Below are positions 1 to 7,620 of a stretch of DNA of 64,000 nucleotides, piece after piece. The notes under the pieces are model-generated. The model had not been told where the DNA came from and did no database searches. It saw nothing but the letters and a program-made list of their open reading frames with translations. Numbering within the stretch: position 1 is the first letter of the stretch; each line of letters begins with the position of its first letter. The position numbers and the translations under genes are program-made. The stretch comes from Planctomycetota bacterium. GTDB lineage: Bacteria; Planctomycetota; UBA1135; GCA-002686595. The DNA is taken from positions 1 to 64,000 of the forward strand of contig CANKOY010000005.1 of NCBI GenBank assembly GCA_947484275.1, in the 5' to 3' direction.

Positions 1-664
1 ACAAGGCGCGGCGCAGCAGCGTGGCCTCGGCGCCCCCAAATCCGATCCCGAGGTCCACGCTCCACGCGCGCTCGCTTCCCGGCGGCGCACCGAGCGTGAT
101 CACGCTGCTTGTTCCGCCGTGCAGGAGCGCGCTCTCGATCCCCAATTCCCGTAACGCCGATGCGGCCAGGTCCAGGGCGTGGCCCTTGGCGACGGCGCCG
201 AGATCCAGCGCCACGGAGGATGCGTTGAGACGCACGCTGCGCGATTCCCTGTGAAGGACGAAGCCCGCCCCAGGAATTGGCGAAAGATCGTTTGCAAGCA
301 CCGGACCCGCGCGCAGCCGATCCATCGTCGCCCCGACGCACACGTCGAAGGCTCCTTCAGTCTCAGCATTCCACTGCGCGCAAAGCTCTAGCAGTTCAAA
401 AGTTTCAGGATCGACGCGCACCCAATCAGTCGCTCCGGCGCGATTGATGCGCGACACGAGCGAGTCCCTGCGAAAGCGGCTGTAGCGCCCATCGCAGTCC
501 TCGATCACCGCGAGCGCGGCCTCTGCCGCCGCAAGCGCGCGGGTTTCAGATTCGCAGGCCAGCAGCAATTCAAAGCGCGTGCCCATGGCGTAACACGCCG
601 CGCGATGGGGCCTCGGGCCGCCGTGCGCGTCGAGTTGCGTGGGCTCTTGCGGCGCCGCCTGCAC
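1..664 (-). CDS. apbE: ApbE-like FAD:protein FMN transferase (partial, runs off left edge)
   Basis: About 221 residues are visible and the frame is open at the window edge. ApbE-family landmarks appear in order: a start-proximal AMGTRFEL segment, DSLVSRINR (the S-x-x-S-R-x-N region), TEGAFDVCVGATMDRLR, then DLGAVAKGHALDLA, which matches the family's D-x-G-x-x-A-K-G-x-A-x-D flavin/Mg region, followed by LLHGGTSS. Such enzymes use FAD to attach FMN to a threonine of exported or membrane redox proteins. I place the start at a GTG at 664-662 that overlaps the TAG stop of the upstream oxidoreductase gene (TAGTG); the in-frame ATG at 586 would fall inside the conserved MGT motif and is too late. 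No signal peptide is evident with this start. The target flavoprotein is not visible. Confidence 0.85.
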   Translation of the reverse strand, partial: MQAAPQEPTQLDAHGGPRPHRAACYAMGTRFELLLACESETRALAAAEAALAVIEDCDGRYSRFRRDSLVSRINRAGATDWVRVDPETFELLELCAQWNAETEGAFDVCVGATMDRLRAGPVLANDLSPIPGAGFVLHRESRSVRLNASSVALDLGAVAKGHALDLAASALRELGIESALLHGGTSSVITLGAPPGSERAWSVDLGIGFGGAEATLLRRAL

Positions 665-2004
665 TACGCGCGCGCGACCTTGAGTGTCGTGGGGTCGAAG
701 GTGTAGGCGCCCTTACTCCACAGCGATCGCGTGGCCAGATCGACAATCACCATCACCTTCGCTGCCGTATCCACGTCGCCGATTGCCGGAGTGCGCTTGC
801 GGATGCAATCGAGCCACTGCAGTCGGTGCGCATCCTGGTCAGCGACTCCCGGGGGAGATTTGAAGGTCTGCTCCTCGATCTCTTCCACGAACAAACGCTC
901 GGGCCTCAACACGCAGTCTTCGTTGGCGAGGTAGAGATTCGCCTTGTGTCCGCGGATCAGCACCTCGACTCCGGTCTCGTTGCATGTGGAGCCCGCGATC
1001 GTCATGGTGTGGCCCTTCTCGAACTCGACGTTCAAGTTGACCTGATCGTGGTTCTCCATGGCGGTGTCGTGGAAGTGCCCACCGGTGGCGACGACGCGCG
1101 TCGGCCAGCCTGCGTCGAGGGCCCAGACCAGGGGCGTGGTGACGTGCACCAGCAGGTCGCCGATCACGCCAGTGGACCAACGCCGATAGCGGCGCCAACG
1201 GAAAAAGACGTTGGGATCCCAGTCACTGGCGCCCGCGGGACCACACCAGGCCTTCCAGTCGAGCACTGGGCCAGGAACGACCAGAGGATCGACGCTGTAG
1301 AGCCACTCGCCATCCTTGGAATTGCGGCAGTAGCTGGTCTGCGAAAACGTCGGCTTGCCGATGGCGCCCGCGGCGATCAGCTCGCGCGCCTTGTGGTACT
1401 TCGCGTGCTGAAGGAACTGCGTCCCCACTTGGAAAATCGAGTCATTGGCTTTCACGACCGCGCGCAGTTCGATGGCTTCTTCGACGCTCAGGGTCATGGG
1501 CTTCTCGAGGTACACGTCGAGACCGGCCAGGATCGCGTCGGTGGCCATGCGCGCGTGCCAGTGCTCGGGCGTGGCGATCAAGACCGCGTGCAGATCGTCG
1601 CGGGCCAGCAATTGCTGGTAGTCGCGGTGGCCGGCGACTTCGATGCCCTGTTCCTTGCTGCAGAATTCGACGCCGCGCTTGAGATAGGGCTCGGCCACGT
1701 CACTGATCGCCGTGATCAGGACCTGCTCCTTGCCTTCCTTGGCCAGGGCGCAGATGCGCTGGCAATGGCCAAAGCCCATGGCCGGCGTGCTCGGCGCGCC
1801 GATGCCGATCACACCGATGCGAATCGGCTCGCCCGGCTTGGGCGGCACGCGCGTACGACGCTTTTGCGGAGCCGGAAAATTGGATCCACGGGCCGCTGAC
1901 GTGTTCGCGAGCAAGCCCACACCTGCGACCGCGGCTCCCAAGGCCAGGAGGCTTCGACGGGTGGTGCTCGATCGAGTATCGGGGGTCGATTCGTTGCGCT
2001 GCAT
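664..2004 (-). CDS. Tat-exported Gfo/Idh/MocA family oxidoreductase
   Basis: This 446-residue protein opens with a twin-arginine signal (TTRRSLLALGA around residues 14-24) and a hydrophobic stretch ending near Ala38. The NAD(P)-binding fold follows with IRIGVIGIGAPSTPAMGFGH (61-80), an unusually long glycine loop, then HAVLIATPEHWHARM and the family EKP motif at 167-169 (YLEKPMTLS), whose Lys normally acts in catalysis. The C-terminal half looks like the family's beta-sheet substrate domain. Members oxidise or reduce sugars and cyclitols; exported members are abundant in Planctomycetota. The substrate cannot be told. A GGAG ribosome binding site lies about 8 bases before the ATG. The stop codon overlaps the GTG of the ApbE-like gene, so the pair is probably co-translated. 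Confidence 0.9.
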   Translation of the reverse strand: MQRNESTPDTRSSTTRRSLLALGAAVAGVGLLANTSAARGSNFPAPQKRRTRVPPKPGEPIRIGVIGIGAPSTPAMGFGHCQRICALAKEGKEQVLITAISDVAEPYLKRGVEFCSKEQGIEVAGHRDYQQLLARDDLHAVLIATPEHWHARMATDAILAGLDVYLEKPMTLSVEEAIELRAVVKANDSIFQVGTQFLQHAKYHKARELIAAGAIGKPTFSQTSYCRNSKDGEWLYSVDPLVVPGPVLDWKAWCGPAGASDWDPNVFFRWRRYRRWSTGVIGDLLVHVTTPLVWALDAGWPTRVVATGGHFHDTAMENHDQVNLNVEFEKGHTMTIAGSTCNETGVEVLIRGHKANLYLANEDCVLRPERLFVEEIEEQTFKSPPGVADQDAHRLQWLDCIRKRTPAIGDVDTAAKVMVIVDLATRSLWSKGAYTFDPTTLKVARA

Positions 2005-2299
2005 GGGAGCTCCGGGGCTCGAGCGTGGTTGCTCCTGGGTCGCATCCCGTCATCGCTGCGGGAGGATCCTGGAAGCTGGATTGGGGGCCGCGAGCCTAGC
2101 GCATCGGCGCATCAAAGTGGGCTGACGATCCAGCCGACCGCGCGCACAATGGTCCAGGTGTCCGCGTCGGTGTTCAGGCCGCGGCCGGGACCTGGGGCGA
2201 TCGGCTCGCTGTGGAGCGCGGCCGAAAAGCCCCGGACTCCCGCTGCGGAGCGCCAGCGCAAGACCGTGTCGCCGCGCCGAGCGCGACGTCGTGGAATGG

Positions 2300-2371
2300 A
2301 GCCAGAGACGGGATTCGAACCCGTAACCCCCGCTTTACGAAAGCGGTGCTCTACCGTTGAGCTACACTGGC
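2300..2371 (-). tRNA. tRNA-Thr (anticodon CGT)
   Basis: The minus strand folds as a complete cloverleaf: acceptor GCCAGTG/CTCTGGC, D arm GCTC...GAGC, anticodon stem CCGCT/AGCGG around loop TTCGTAA, and T arm ACGGG-TTCGAAT-CCCGT. Anticodon CGT reads ACG (Thr); G1-C72 and C2-G71 agree with threonine identity in well-studied bacteria. There is one T6-T67 mismatch in the acceptor stem and the discriminator base is T. CCA is not encoded. The stretch 2005-2299 between the oxidoreductase start and this tRNA shows no convincing gene. Confidence 0.93.
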
Positions 2372-2379
2372 CCGCTGAT

Positions 2380-2413
2380 TGAAAACGGAGGCGCTGGGGT
2401 TGCCCCCAGCGCC
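2380..2413 (-). terminator. Rho-independent terminator after the HEAT-repeat gene
   Basis: On the minus strand a perfect 10-bp stem GGCGCTGGGG / CCCCAGCGCC closes a GCAA tetraloop and is followed by TCCGTTTTC. It lies between the stop of the HEAT-repeat gene at 2447 and the tRNA-Thr gene, so it would separate the two transcripts. Confidence 0.75.
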
Positions 2414-2446
2414 GCGCGCGGCAAAAGGATACCCCGCCGGGGCGGC

Positions 2447-4591
2447 TCAGCCTTGTGCTTTCGCGGTCCGCGCCGCCGAACGCAGCATCTCCGCCCGAAC
2501 GTCAGGCTGAAGCTGCATTGCGCCCACGGCACGAGCGGCGCTCGTGCGCACCGCGGCCGATCCTTCCGCATTCACCGCGGCGTGGAACACAGCGGTCATG
2601 TCCTCGCTAGATGCCGCAGCCCCGCGGGCGAAGACACCGGCTAGGGCGTGCGCAGCTGAGGTGCGAGCCGCGTCCGAGCGGCTCGCGTCCGCAAGAACGG
2701 CCACCAGGGAGGAAACGTGGGTGCTGTCGCCGACCAGGGCGAGGGTCGCCATGGAGGCCGTGGACACGCCGTCCTCGCGCTTGGCGAGGGTCGAGATCAG
2801 GCCCGGAATGGCCTCCGAGATGCTGCCGCCGGCGGCTGCAATGCTGCCAAGCGTGACCGCGGCCTTCGTGGCCAGTTGGTCGGCCTCGGCGCGGTCGCCT
2901 GTCAGTGCACCGACGGCAGTCGCAACCTCGGCCATGTCGCCAGCGTTGGCGATCACGCCGGAGACGCTGTCGCCGAAGAGTTCCTTCGCCTGGTCGGGAT
3001 TGGCCGAAAGCACGAAAATCGGCGTCTTCTCGAAACGCGGCTCTGCGCGCAGATCAGCGATGACCTGGAAGGTCGTCAGATCCGGCAACGAGTCTGACAC
3101 GATCACCGCATCGACGCCCGGAACGCGGTGGAGCAGGGCGAGCGCGTTCGCGCCGCGGTCGGCGCCCATGGACGCGAACCCAAGCTTCTCGGCTTGGGCC
3201 TGCGCGCCCTGACGAATGTCGGCGTTGGCTTCGATCACGAACGCCGTGCGCACGACTTCGCGTCCAACGGCTTCACCGAGCATCGCAACGACCCGGCCAT
3301 CGGCGCCCGAGCGCGCGCGAACGGCCATGTCGCCGAGGGCCACGGCGGCCTCCGAACGCATCGCACCGTCTTTGCTGCCCAGTGCGGCCATCAGGCCGCC
3401 CGTGGGCCCATTCGGCATCGCGGCAAGGGCGTGAATCAGTGCGCGGCCTGCCGTGTGATCCGAGTTGCGAACGGCGGTCGACAGGGCGTGATCGATGGCC
3501 TCGGCCCCGATCAATCCCATGCCGATCGCATTCGAGTCGGTCAAAGCGGCCATGGAGCTGACGTCAGCGCCAGCAGCTGCCATCGCGGCGAGCTTGGCGT
3601 TCTCCGCTGCGTATGCCCGGGCTAGCCCGGCGCGGGCAACCATCGAATTCGAATCGACGGCCAGCGCGCGGTCGTAGTTCTTCTTCGACAGCTCGTCGCC
3701 GTAGACAGCACGCGCGACAGGCATCGAAGCCAGACCCTTCTCGGTCCAGCTCCAAACGACGTCGGAGTACTGGTGGGCCGAGAGCACATTGCCTTGGCGT
3801 AGCGCGTACGCCTCACCGGCCTTGAGGAAATCCGTGAGTGCGTCACCGGAGCTCTTGCACTTCGCCAGCGCCGTACTGGCTGCGCTGCGCACGCCGCCGT
3901 CGGTGTCCGACTTGGCCAGGTGCGCGAGCATGCCGCCCGCGCGCGAATCGCCGATGTAGCCCAAGACCAGCGCCACATTGCGCTTCAGGAACGCGTCCGG
4001 GCTGTTGAGCGCTTCGATCAGCGGGATCACAACGTCGCTGTCCATTTCGGTCAGGGTGTGCATGTACAGGACGCGACGATCGTCGCTGCCCTGATCACCC
4101 AGGGTCGGCAGCATGTAGGCCACGGCATACTCGCCGTGCTCGGCCGCCAACGTGTTGCGCGCCTTGCGCGACTCCATCGAGTTTTCAGAGCGCAGAAGAT
4201 CCAGCTGCGCTTTGATCGCGGCGCCGTCGTTCTTGCGCTCAGCGCGACCCATCTCGGCCAGGCCCATCAGGCGCCGGGCGACCAGTTCGAAGTCCCCTTG
4301 CTTGGTCAGGATTTCCATCCAGACCTTGTGGTCGGTGTTCTTCCACAGGCGGTAGGCCTGCTCGTGGGACGGATCCTTGGCCAGGACCATTTGGAAGGAC
4401 TTCAGGGCTTCGGCGTCCTTGCCCCGGCTGAGCAGCTCAACACCCTGCTTGAACAGGTCTTCGACTTCGTCGGCGCTGCTCCAGTTCAGGGTCGTCAGAG
4501 CGAAGGGCGTCGGAACCGCGTTGGCCAAGGCCGGCGTGGTGAGGGCGGAAAGCGCCAGGACGAGGCCAAGAGTGCGGGGGGTTCCAGTCAT
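2447..4591 (-). CDS. Exported HEAT/TPR-repeat protein with a degenerate receiver-like domain
   Basis: I choose the second ATG (4591), because AGGA sits about 9 bases before it and the protein then starts with a clean signal peptide (MTGTPRTLGLVLALSALTTPALA). Of 714 residues, about 40-80 form a TPR-like segment (VLAKDPSHEQAYRLW), about 160-250 are HEAT-like helical pairs (DDRRVLYMHTLTEMDSDVVI, ALVLGYIGDSRAGGML), and the C-terminal 130 are again HEAT-like. Between them, roughly 455-575, lies a CheY-like pattern: AFVIEANADIRQ, DAVIVSDSLPDL, TPIFVLSANPD, SGVIAN. The position four residues before the Pro is Ser rather than the phospho-acceptor Asp, and the conserved Lys after strand 5 is missing, so I read it as a pseudo-receiver. 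Function unknown, probably a periplasmic scaffold. It is monocistronic, with a terminator downstream. Confidence 0.8.
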   Translation of the reverse strand: MTGTPRTLGLVLALSALTTPALANAVPTPFALTTLNWSSADEVEDLFKQGVELLSRGKDAEALKSFQMVLAKDPSHEQAYRLWKNTDHKVWMEILTKQGDFELVARRLMGLAEMGRAERKNDGAAIKAQLDLLRSENSMESRKARNTLAAEHGEYAVAYMLPTLGDQGSDDRRVLYMHTLTEMDSDVVIPLIEALNSPDAFLKRNVALVLGYIGDSRAGGMLAHLAKSDTDGGVRSAASTALAKCKSSGDALTDFLKAGEAYALRQGNVLSAHQYSDVVWSWTEKGLASMPVARAVYGDELSKKNYDRALAVDSNSMVARAGLARAYAAENAKLAAMAAAGADVSSMAALTDSNAIGMGLIGAEAIDHALSTAVRNSDHTAGRALIHALAAMPNGPTGGLMAALGSKDGAMRSEAAVALGDMAVRARSGADGRVVAMLGEAVGREVVRTAFVIEANADIRQGAQAQAEKLGFASMGADRGANALALLHRVPGVDAVIVSDSLPDLTTFQVIADLRAEPRFEKTPIFVLSANPDQAKELFGDSVSGVIANAGDMAEVATAVGALTGDRAEADQLATKAAVTLGSIAAAGGSISEAIPGLISTLAKREDGVSTASMATLALVGDSTHVSSLVAVLADASRSDAARTSAAHALAGVFARGAAASSEDMTAVFHAAVNAEGSAAVRTSAARAVGAMQLQPDVRAEMLRSAARTAKAQG

Positions 4592-4868
4592 GACTGCGTT
4601 CCTCATTAAGAGGTGAAGACCAGGGGGATGGAGCGGTCCAAGGCGCGTGGGACCTTGGTGAACTCGCGTGGGGCGTTGGAAAACAGGTGATGGAGCGCTG
4701 GGGATCCTCGCACGCCTGCGGGCCGCCAGCGGCGACCGTTGAGCGCTGATCCGGGCAGCGAGGGTCCGCGGGGGCGGAATCGTGCCGGATAAGGTTCGGA
4801 GATGATAGCGGGGCGACCTTGGGGGTCAAGAACGCCGCTGAGCGCGGGCGGATTGCCTCCGCTCGTTC

Positions 4869-6440
4869 CTATCCCAGACTGGCGGGAAGGCTACCGCCGG
4901 CCTCGATCTTGCCCTGGAGCCAAGCGCGCACGGCGGCAAACATCGGCGGAGTGGGCGCATGGGCCAGGACAATCGGCAGGTTCGGGTCCTCCCATAGATT
5001 GCGAGGCAGGGTCTGCGGCGACCCGAACCAAATCAGGCCCACAGGCCACTTCAAGCGCCGCAAGTCGGCTACGCGCTCGAGCAGGCTCGTGATTTCAGTC
5101 TCCGTGAGCCCGTACCCGCCGTGGAAGGCGCGCACCTCGCAAACCACCGGCAGGACCACCCCCGCCGGGCTGGAGTCCTGGGCCAGGGCCTCGCGCAAAA
5201 GGGCGATCTGTCGGCGTGCCTCCGGAGTCGGCAGTTCGGGTTCTGACATGCCGACCTCGCAGGACTTCCCTCGCCGCCAGGGCCAAGATGCTGGAGATGC
5301 AACCAGGGCGGCGGCTCCTAGATCCGCTGCGAAGGTCGCGCGGGCTTCCAGTGGAGAATTCTCCCCCACCTGAGAATGCAGGGGCCGCGGAGCGATCGAG
5401 CGCGAGCGCAGTTCGTCGCGCAGGGCGCGCATGGTGCTCGCGGCCTGGGCCAGTCGCTCGCGGCTAAGTTCGCCGGAGGCAACTGCGGCCAGCAACTCCG
5501 CCGCCGCCGCATGTGGATCGTGGGGGCACAAAAGTCCGTCGCAGCCTGCGGTCAGGGCACGCGCGTACCGCCGAGGCTCCTGGGCCAGCGCACCCATGTT
5601 CATGGCGTCGCTCAGCACCGCCCCCGTGAAGCCGAGTTCGCCGCGCAGCACGCCGGTGATCGCCCGTTCCGAAAGCGTGGCCGGCAGCCCGCGCTCGCCC
5701 GTCATGGCGGGCACGTCGAGGTGACCGACCATCACCGTCTCCACGCCGGCGTGGAGAAGTTCGCGGAAGGGCACGAGCTCGATCTCGCGCAGCCCCTGTT
5801 CGTCGCGAGAAACGCGCGCCAGTTCGATGTGGCTGTCCTGGGAGGTGTCGCCGTGTCCGGGAAAGTGCTTCGCGCAACCCGCGGCGCCGCCCGCGCGCAG
5901 ACCCTCGAGCCAGGCGCGGGCCAATCGACCGGCGCGCTTGGGGTCGTCGCCGAAACTGCGCACGGCGATGATCGGATTGTCGCGGGCCGTGTTGACGTCG
6001 GCCACGGGCGCGAGCACCAGTTCGATGCCGCAGGCCCGCGCCTCGCGCGCGGTCAATTCTCCGGCGGCTCGCAGCAGCGCAATTCCCTGGGCCGGCGTGC
6101 GCGCACCAGTCGCCGCAGCGGCCAGAGCCAAGGCCGGCGGAAGGCGCGTGCCCTCGGTGAAGTGCAGTCCAGCGCCCTGTTCGAGGTCGCAGCATGCGAA
6201 AGGCTCGCTCTCACCCTTCGCGCGCATGGCGGCGCGCAGGGTGCGCAGCAATTTCACCGGCGAGACCGCGCCCGCCGGCGTGCGGCCGAAGGCGACCACA
6301 CCCGCGGGCGGAAAGCGCAGCAAGTACTCGGGATCCGGGAGAATTTCCGTCGGCGAAGCGATGGTGCCCGCCACGCGCACCTCGGGCACGAGCACCGCGC
6401 CGATGTCCAGTTCGATTTCGCGCTCCGCAGGGGCAGACAT
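4869..6440 (-). CDS. Glycoside hydrolase family 3 protein, NagZ-like beta-N-acetylhexosaminidase
   Basis: The 523-residue protein carries the GH3 N-terminal barrel. KHFPGHGDTSQDSH at 191-204 is the NagZ-type loop with the catalytic His, and LSDAMNMGAL around 277-284 holds the Asp nucleophile (about D278). VADVN near 147-151 and RSFGDDP near 161-167 also match the family. NagZ removes beta-linked GlcNAc from anhydromuropeptides during cell-wall recycling, so peptidoglycan turnover is likely but not shown. No signal peptide is seen, which fits a cytoplasmic enzyme. It is longer than the roughly 340 residues of typical Gram-negative NagZ: residues after about 350 form a second domain of unclear role. 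A TAGGATGG sequence lies just upstream of the ATG. Confidence 0.88.
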   Translation of the reverse strand: MSAPAEREIELDIGAVLVPEVRVAGTIASPTEILPDPEYLLRFPPAGVVAFGRTPAGAVSPVKLLRTLRAAMRAKGESEPFACCDLEQGAGLHFTEGTRLPPALALAAAATGARTPAQGIALLRAAGELTAREARACGIELVLAPVADVNTARDNPIIAVRSFGDDPKRAGRLARAWLEGLRAGGAAGCAKHFPGHGDTSQDSHIELARVSRDEQGLREIELVPFRELLHAGVETVMVGHLDVPAMTGERGLPATLSERAITGVLRGELGFTGAVLSDAMNMGALAQEPRRYARALTAGCDGLLCPHDPHAAAAELLAAVASGELSRERLAQAASTMRALRDELRSRSIAPRPLHSQVGENSPLEARATFAADLGAAALVASPASWPWRRGKSCEVGMSEPELPTPEARRQIALLREALAQDSSPAGVVLPVVCEVRAFHGGYGLTETEITSLLERVADLRRLKWPVGLIWFGSPQTLPRNLWEDPNLPIVLAHAPTPPMFAAVRAWLQGKIEAGGSLPASLG

Positions 6441-6568
6441 GGCGCCATCCTACGCTCTGGTGGCGCGAAGTCGCAGGTCTGAATAGGCTCGGGACACCTC
6501 AGATTTGGCCTCGGCAGACGGGTCCGAACGAACGGCATCGCAACGCGGCGAAATCGAAGGAGACCTCG

Positions 6569-6721
6569 ATGACTTCCCCCGCTCGACACGAATCGCGCGT
6601 GCTGACGTCATTAGCCTTACTGCTCGCCGCGAGTGCTGCGGGGACCCAAAGCACGACGCGCATCAGCGTTTCCTCCCGAGGATTTCCGGGAAGCAACGTC
6701 AGCTCGAGTCCCCAGCTGTAG
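6569..6721 (+). pseudogene. Short exported ORF, possible remnant of a surface repeat protein
   Basis: A 50-residue ORF has a good Shine-Dalgarno sequence (AAGGAGA) ahead of its ATG and a plausible signal peptide (ALLLAASAAGTQS), followed by TTRISVSSRGFPGSN and an early stop. In my recollection that opening resembles the first strand of exported repeat/propeller proteins (TTRVSVSS-G pattern), so this may be the broken 5' end of a once longer gene. A genuine micro-protein is also possible. The remainder of the 323-base gap between neighbouring genes shows nothing else recognisable. Confidence 0.35.
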
Positions 6722-6763
6722 AGGACGGCCGGCGTGCGACTCAACTATCGCGCGCCCCGCGAC

Positions 6764-7165
6764 TCAGGGCAGCAGGGCGCGCCTCATGTTTGACCTCGTG
6801 CCGTTCCCCGTGTGAATCGCAGTGATGCCCATGGTCCCGGAGAGGATGTGCGGCACCATCGCCATCGGAGTCGTCAATTCCCATTCGTTGGGGCTGACTT
6901 GCACCGCACCGGTCACCGGGAGGACGAGCAACAATCCGTTCATGTCGAGAAACTCGATCGCGTCCGGCAACGGCGCGTTGGAAATCGCGACGAGCATCCG
7001 GTTTTGATTAAGCACGCGGACCGGCGGCCAGGGAATCGTCGGCAGCACAGGAAACACATCCGGGAAAATCTTCCGGACGTTGTAGTTCGCAACCTGCGCA
7101 TGTGACGTGACCGGAGCCTGGGCCGCGATGCACAGAAGACCGAGGATTGCGAGCGTGTCTCTCAT
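6764..7165 (-). CDS. Small exported protein of unknown function
   Basis: The 133-residue ORF starts with a signal peptide (MRDTLAILGLLCIAAQAPVTSHAQ) and has GGGGGAG about 9 bases before the ATG. The mature part is short and beta-rich by appearance (VRVLNQNRMLVAISNAPLPDAIEFL, VQVSPNEWELTTP), and ends in an Arg-rich tail. I recognise no family. Codon usage resembles the neighbours. It lies between the GH3 and gamma-glutamyltransferase genes on the same strand but with gaps over 300 bases, so it is probably its own transcript. Confidence 0.6.
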   Translation of the reverse strand: MRDTLAILGLLCIAAQAPVTSHAQVANYNVRKIFPDVFPVLPTIPWPPVRVLNQNRMLVAISNAPLPDAIEFLDMNGLLLVLPVTGAVQVSPNEWELTTPMAMVPHILSGTMGITAIHTGNGTRSNMRRALLP

Positions 7166-7340
7166 GGATGTGCACTCCCCCGCCGCGCAGGCGATTTCAC
7201 AATCCTAGCGCTTGCGCCAGGACACCGTTGCAATTCCTGTTGTGAGAGGCCCTGTGGCCGGGAATGGCCGTCAACTGCACGGCGCCCCTCGGTAGCATTC
7301 GAGCGAGCCCTGGGTGCCGATCGCGGAGAAACGAACGAAC

Positions 7341-7454
7341 ATGGAGACGATGCTTCGCTTCGCCGCATTTGCGCTCCTGTGTGGCGCGTGCTCGGCGGTT
7401 GCGCCAGATGGCACTCAGGAAGACGGCCGCGTTCAACGGCCCAAGTACGTCTAG
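7341..7454 (+). CDS. Possible 37-residue exported micro-protein
   Basis: Reading from the ATG at 7341 gives METMLRFAAFALLCGACSAV followed by a short polar tail and a TAG. The hydrophobic core and the GAC site resemble a weak lipoprotein or signal sequence. After the stop the same frame stays open (RVVIDLVKGAVIRSSFEMQHP...) for about 60 plausible residues before running antisense into the gamma-glutamyltransferase gene, so a larger broken gene interrupted by this stop is an alternative. Nothing else is visible in the interval 7166-7620. Confidence 0.3.
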   Translation: METMLRFAAFALLCGACSAVAPDGTQEDGRVQRPKYV

Positions 7455-7620
7455 TTGCGCATAGTCCACGCACGGCGAGTCGTCATCGACCTGGTCAAGG
7501 GCGCCGTGATTCGCAGCTCATTCGAGATGCAGCATCCGGATGCGCTGCTGTCCCTGCCATTACTCGGCGCGCCGAAGACAGTGGCCGGCATGACTTCGCA
7601 CTGTCAGACCGCCTCGTGCG

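Noticed and set aside
5376-6482. A 368-residue open frame on the plus strand antisense to the GH3 gene.
   Set aside because: It mirrors a recognisable NagZ-type enzyme on the other strand, has no domain of its own, and long shadow frames are expected at this GC content.
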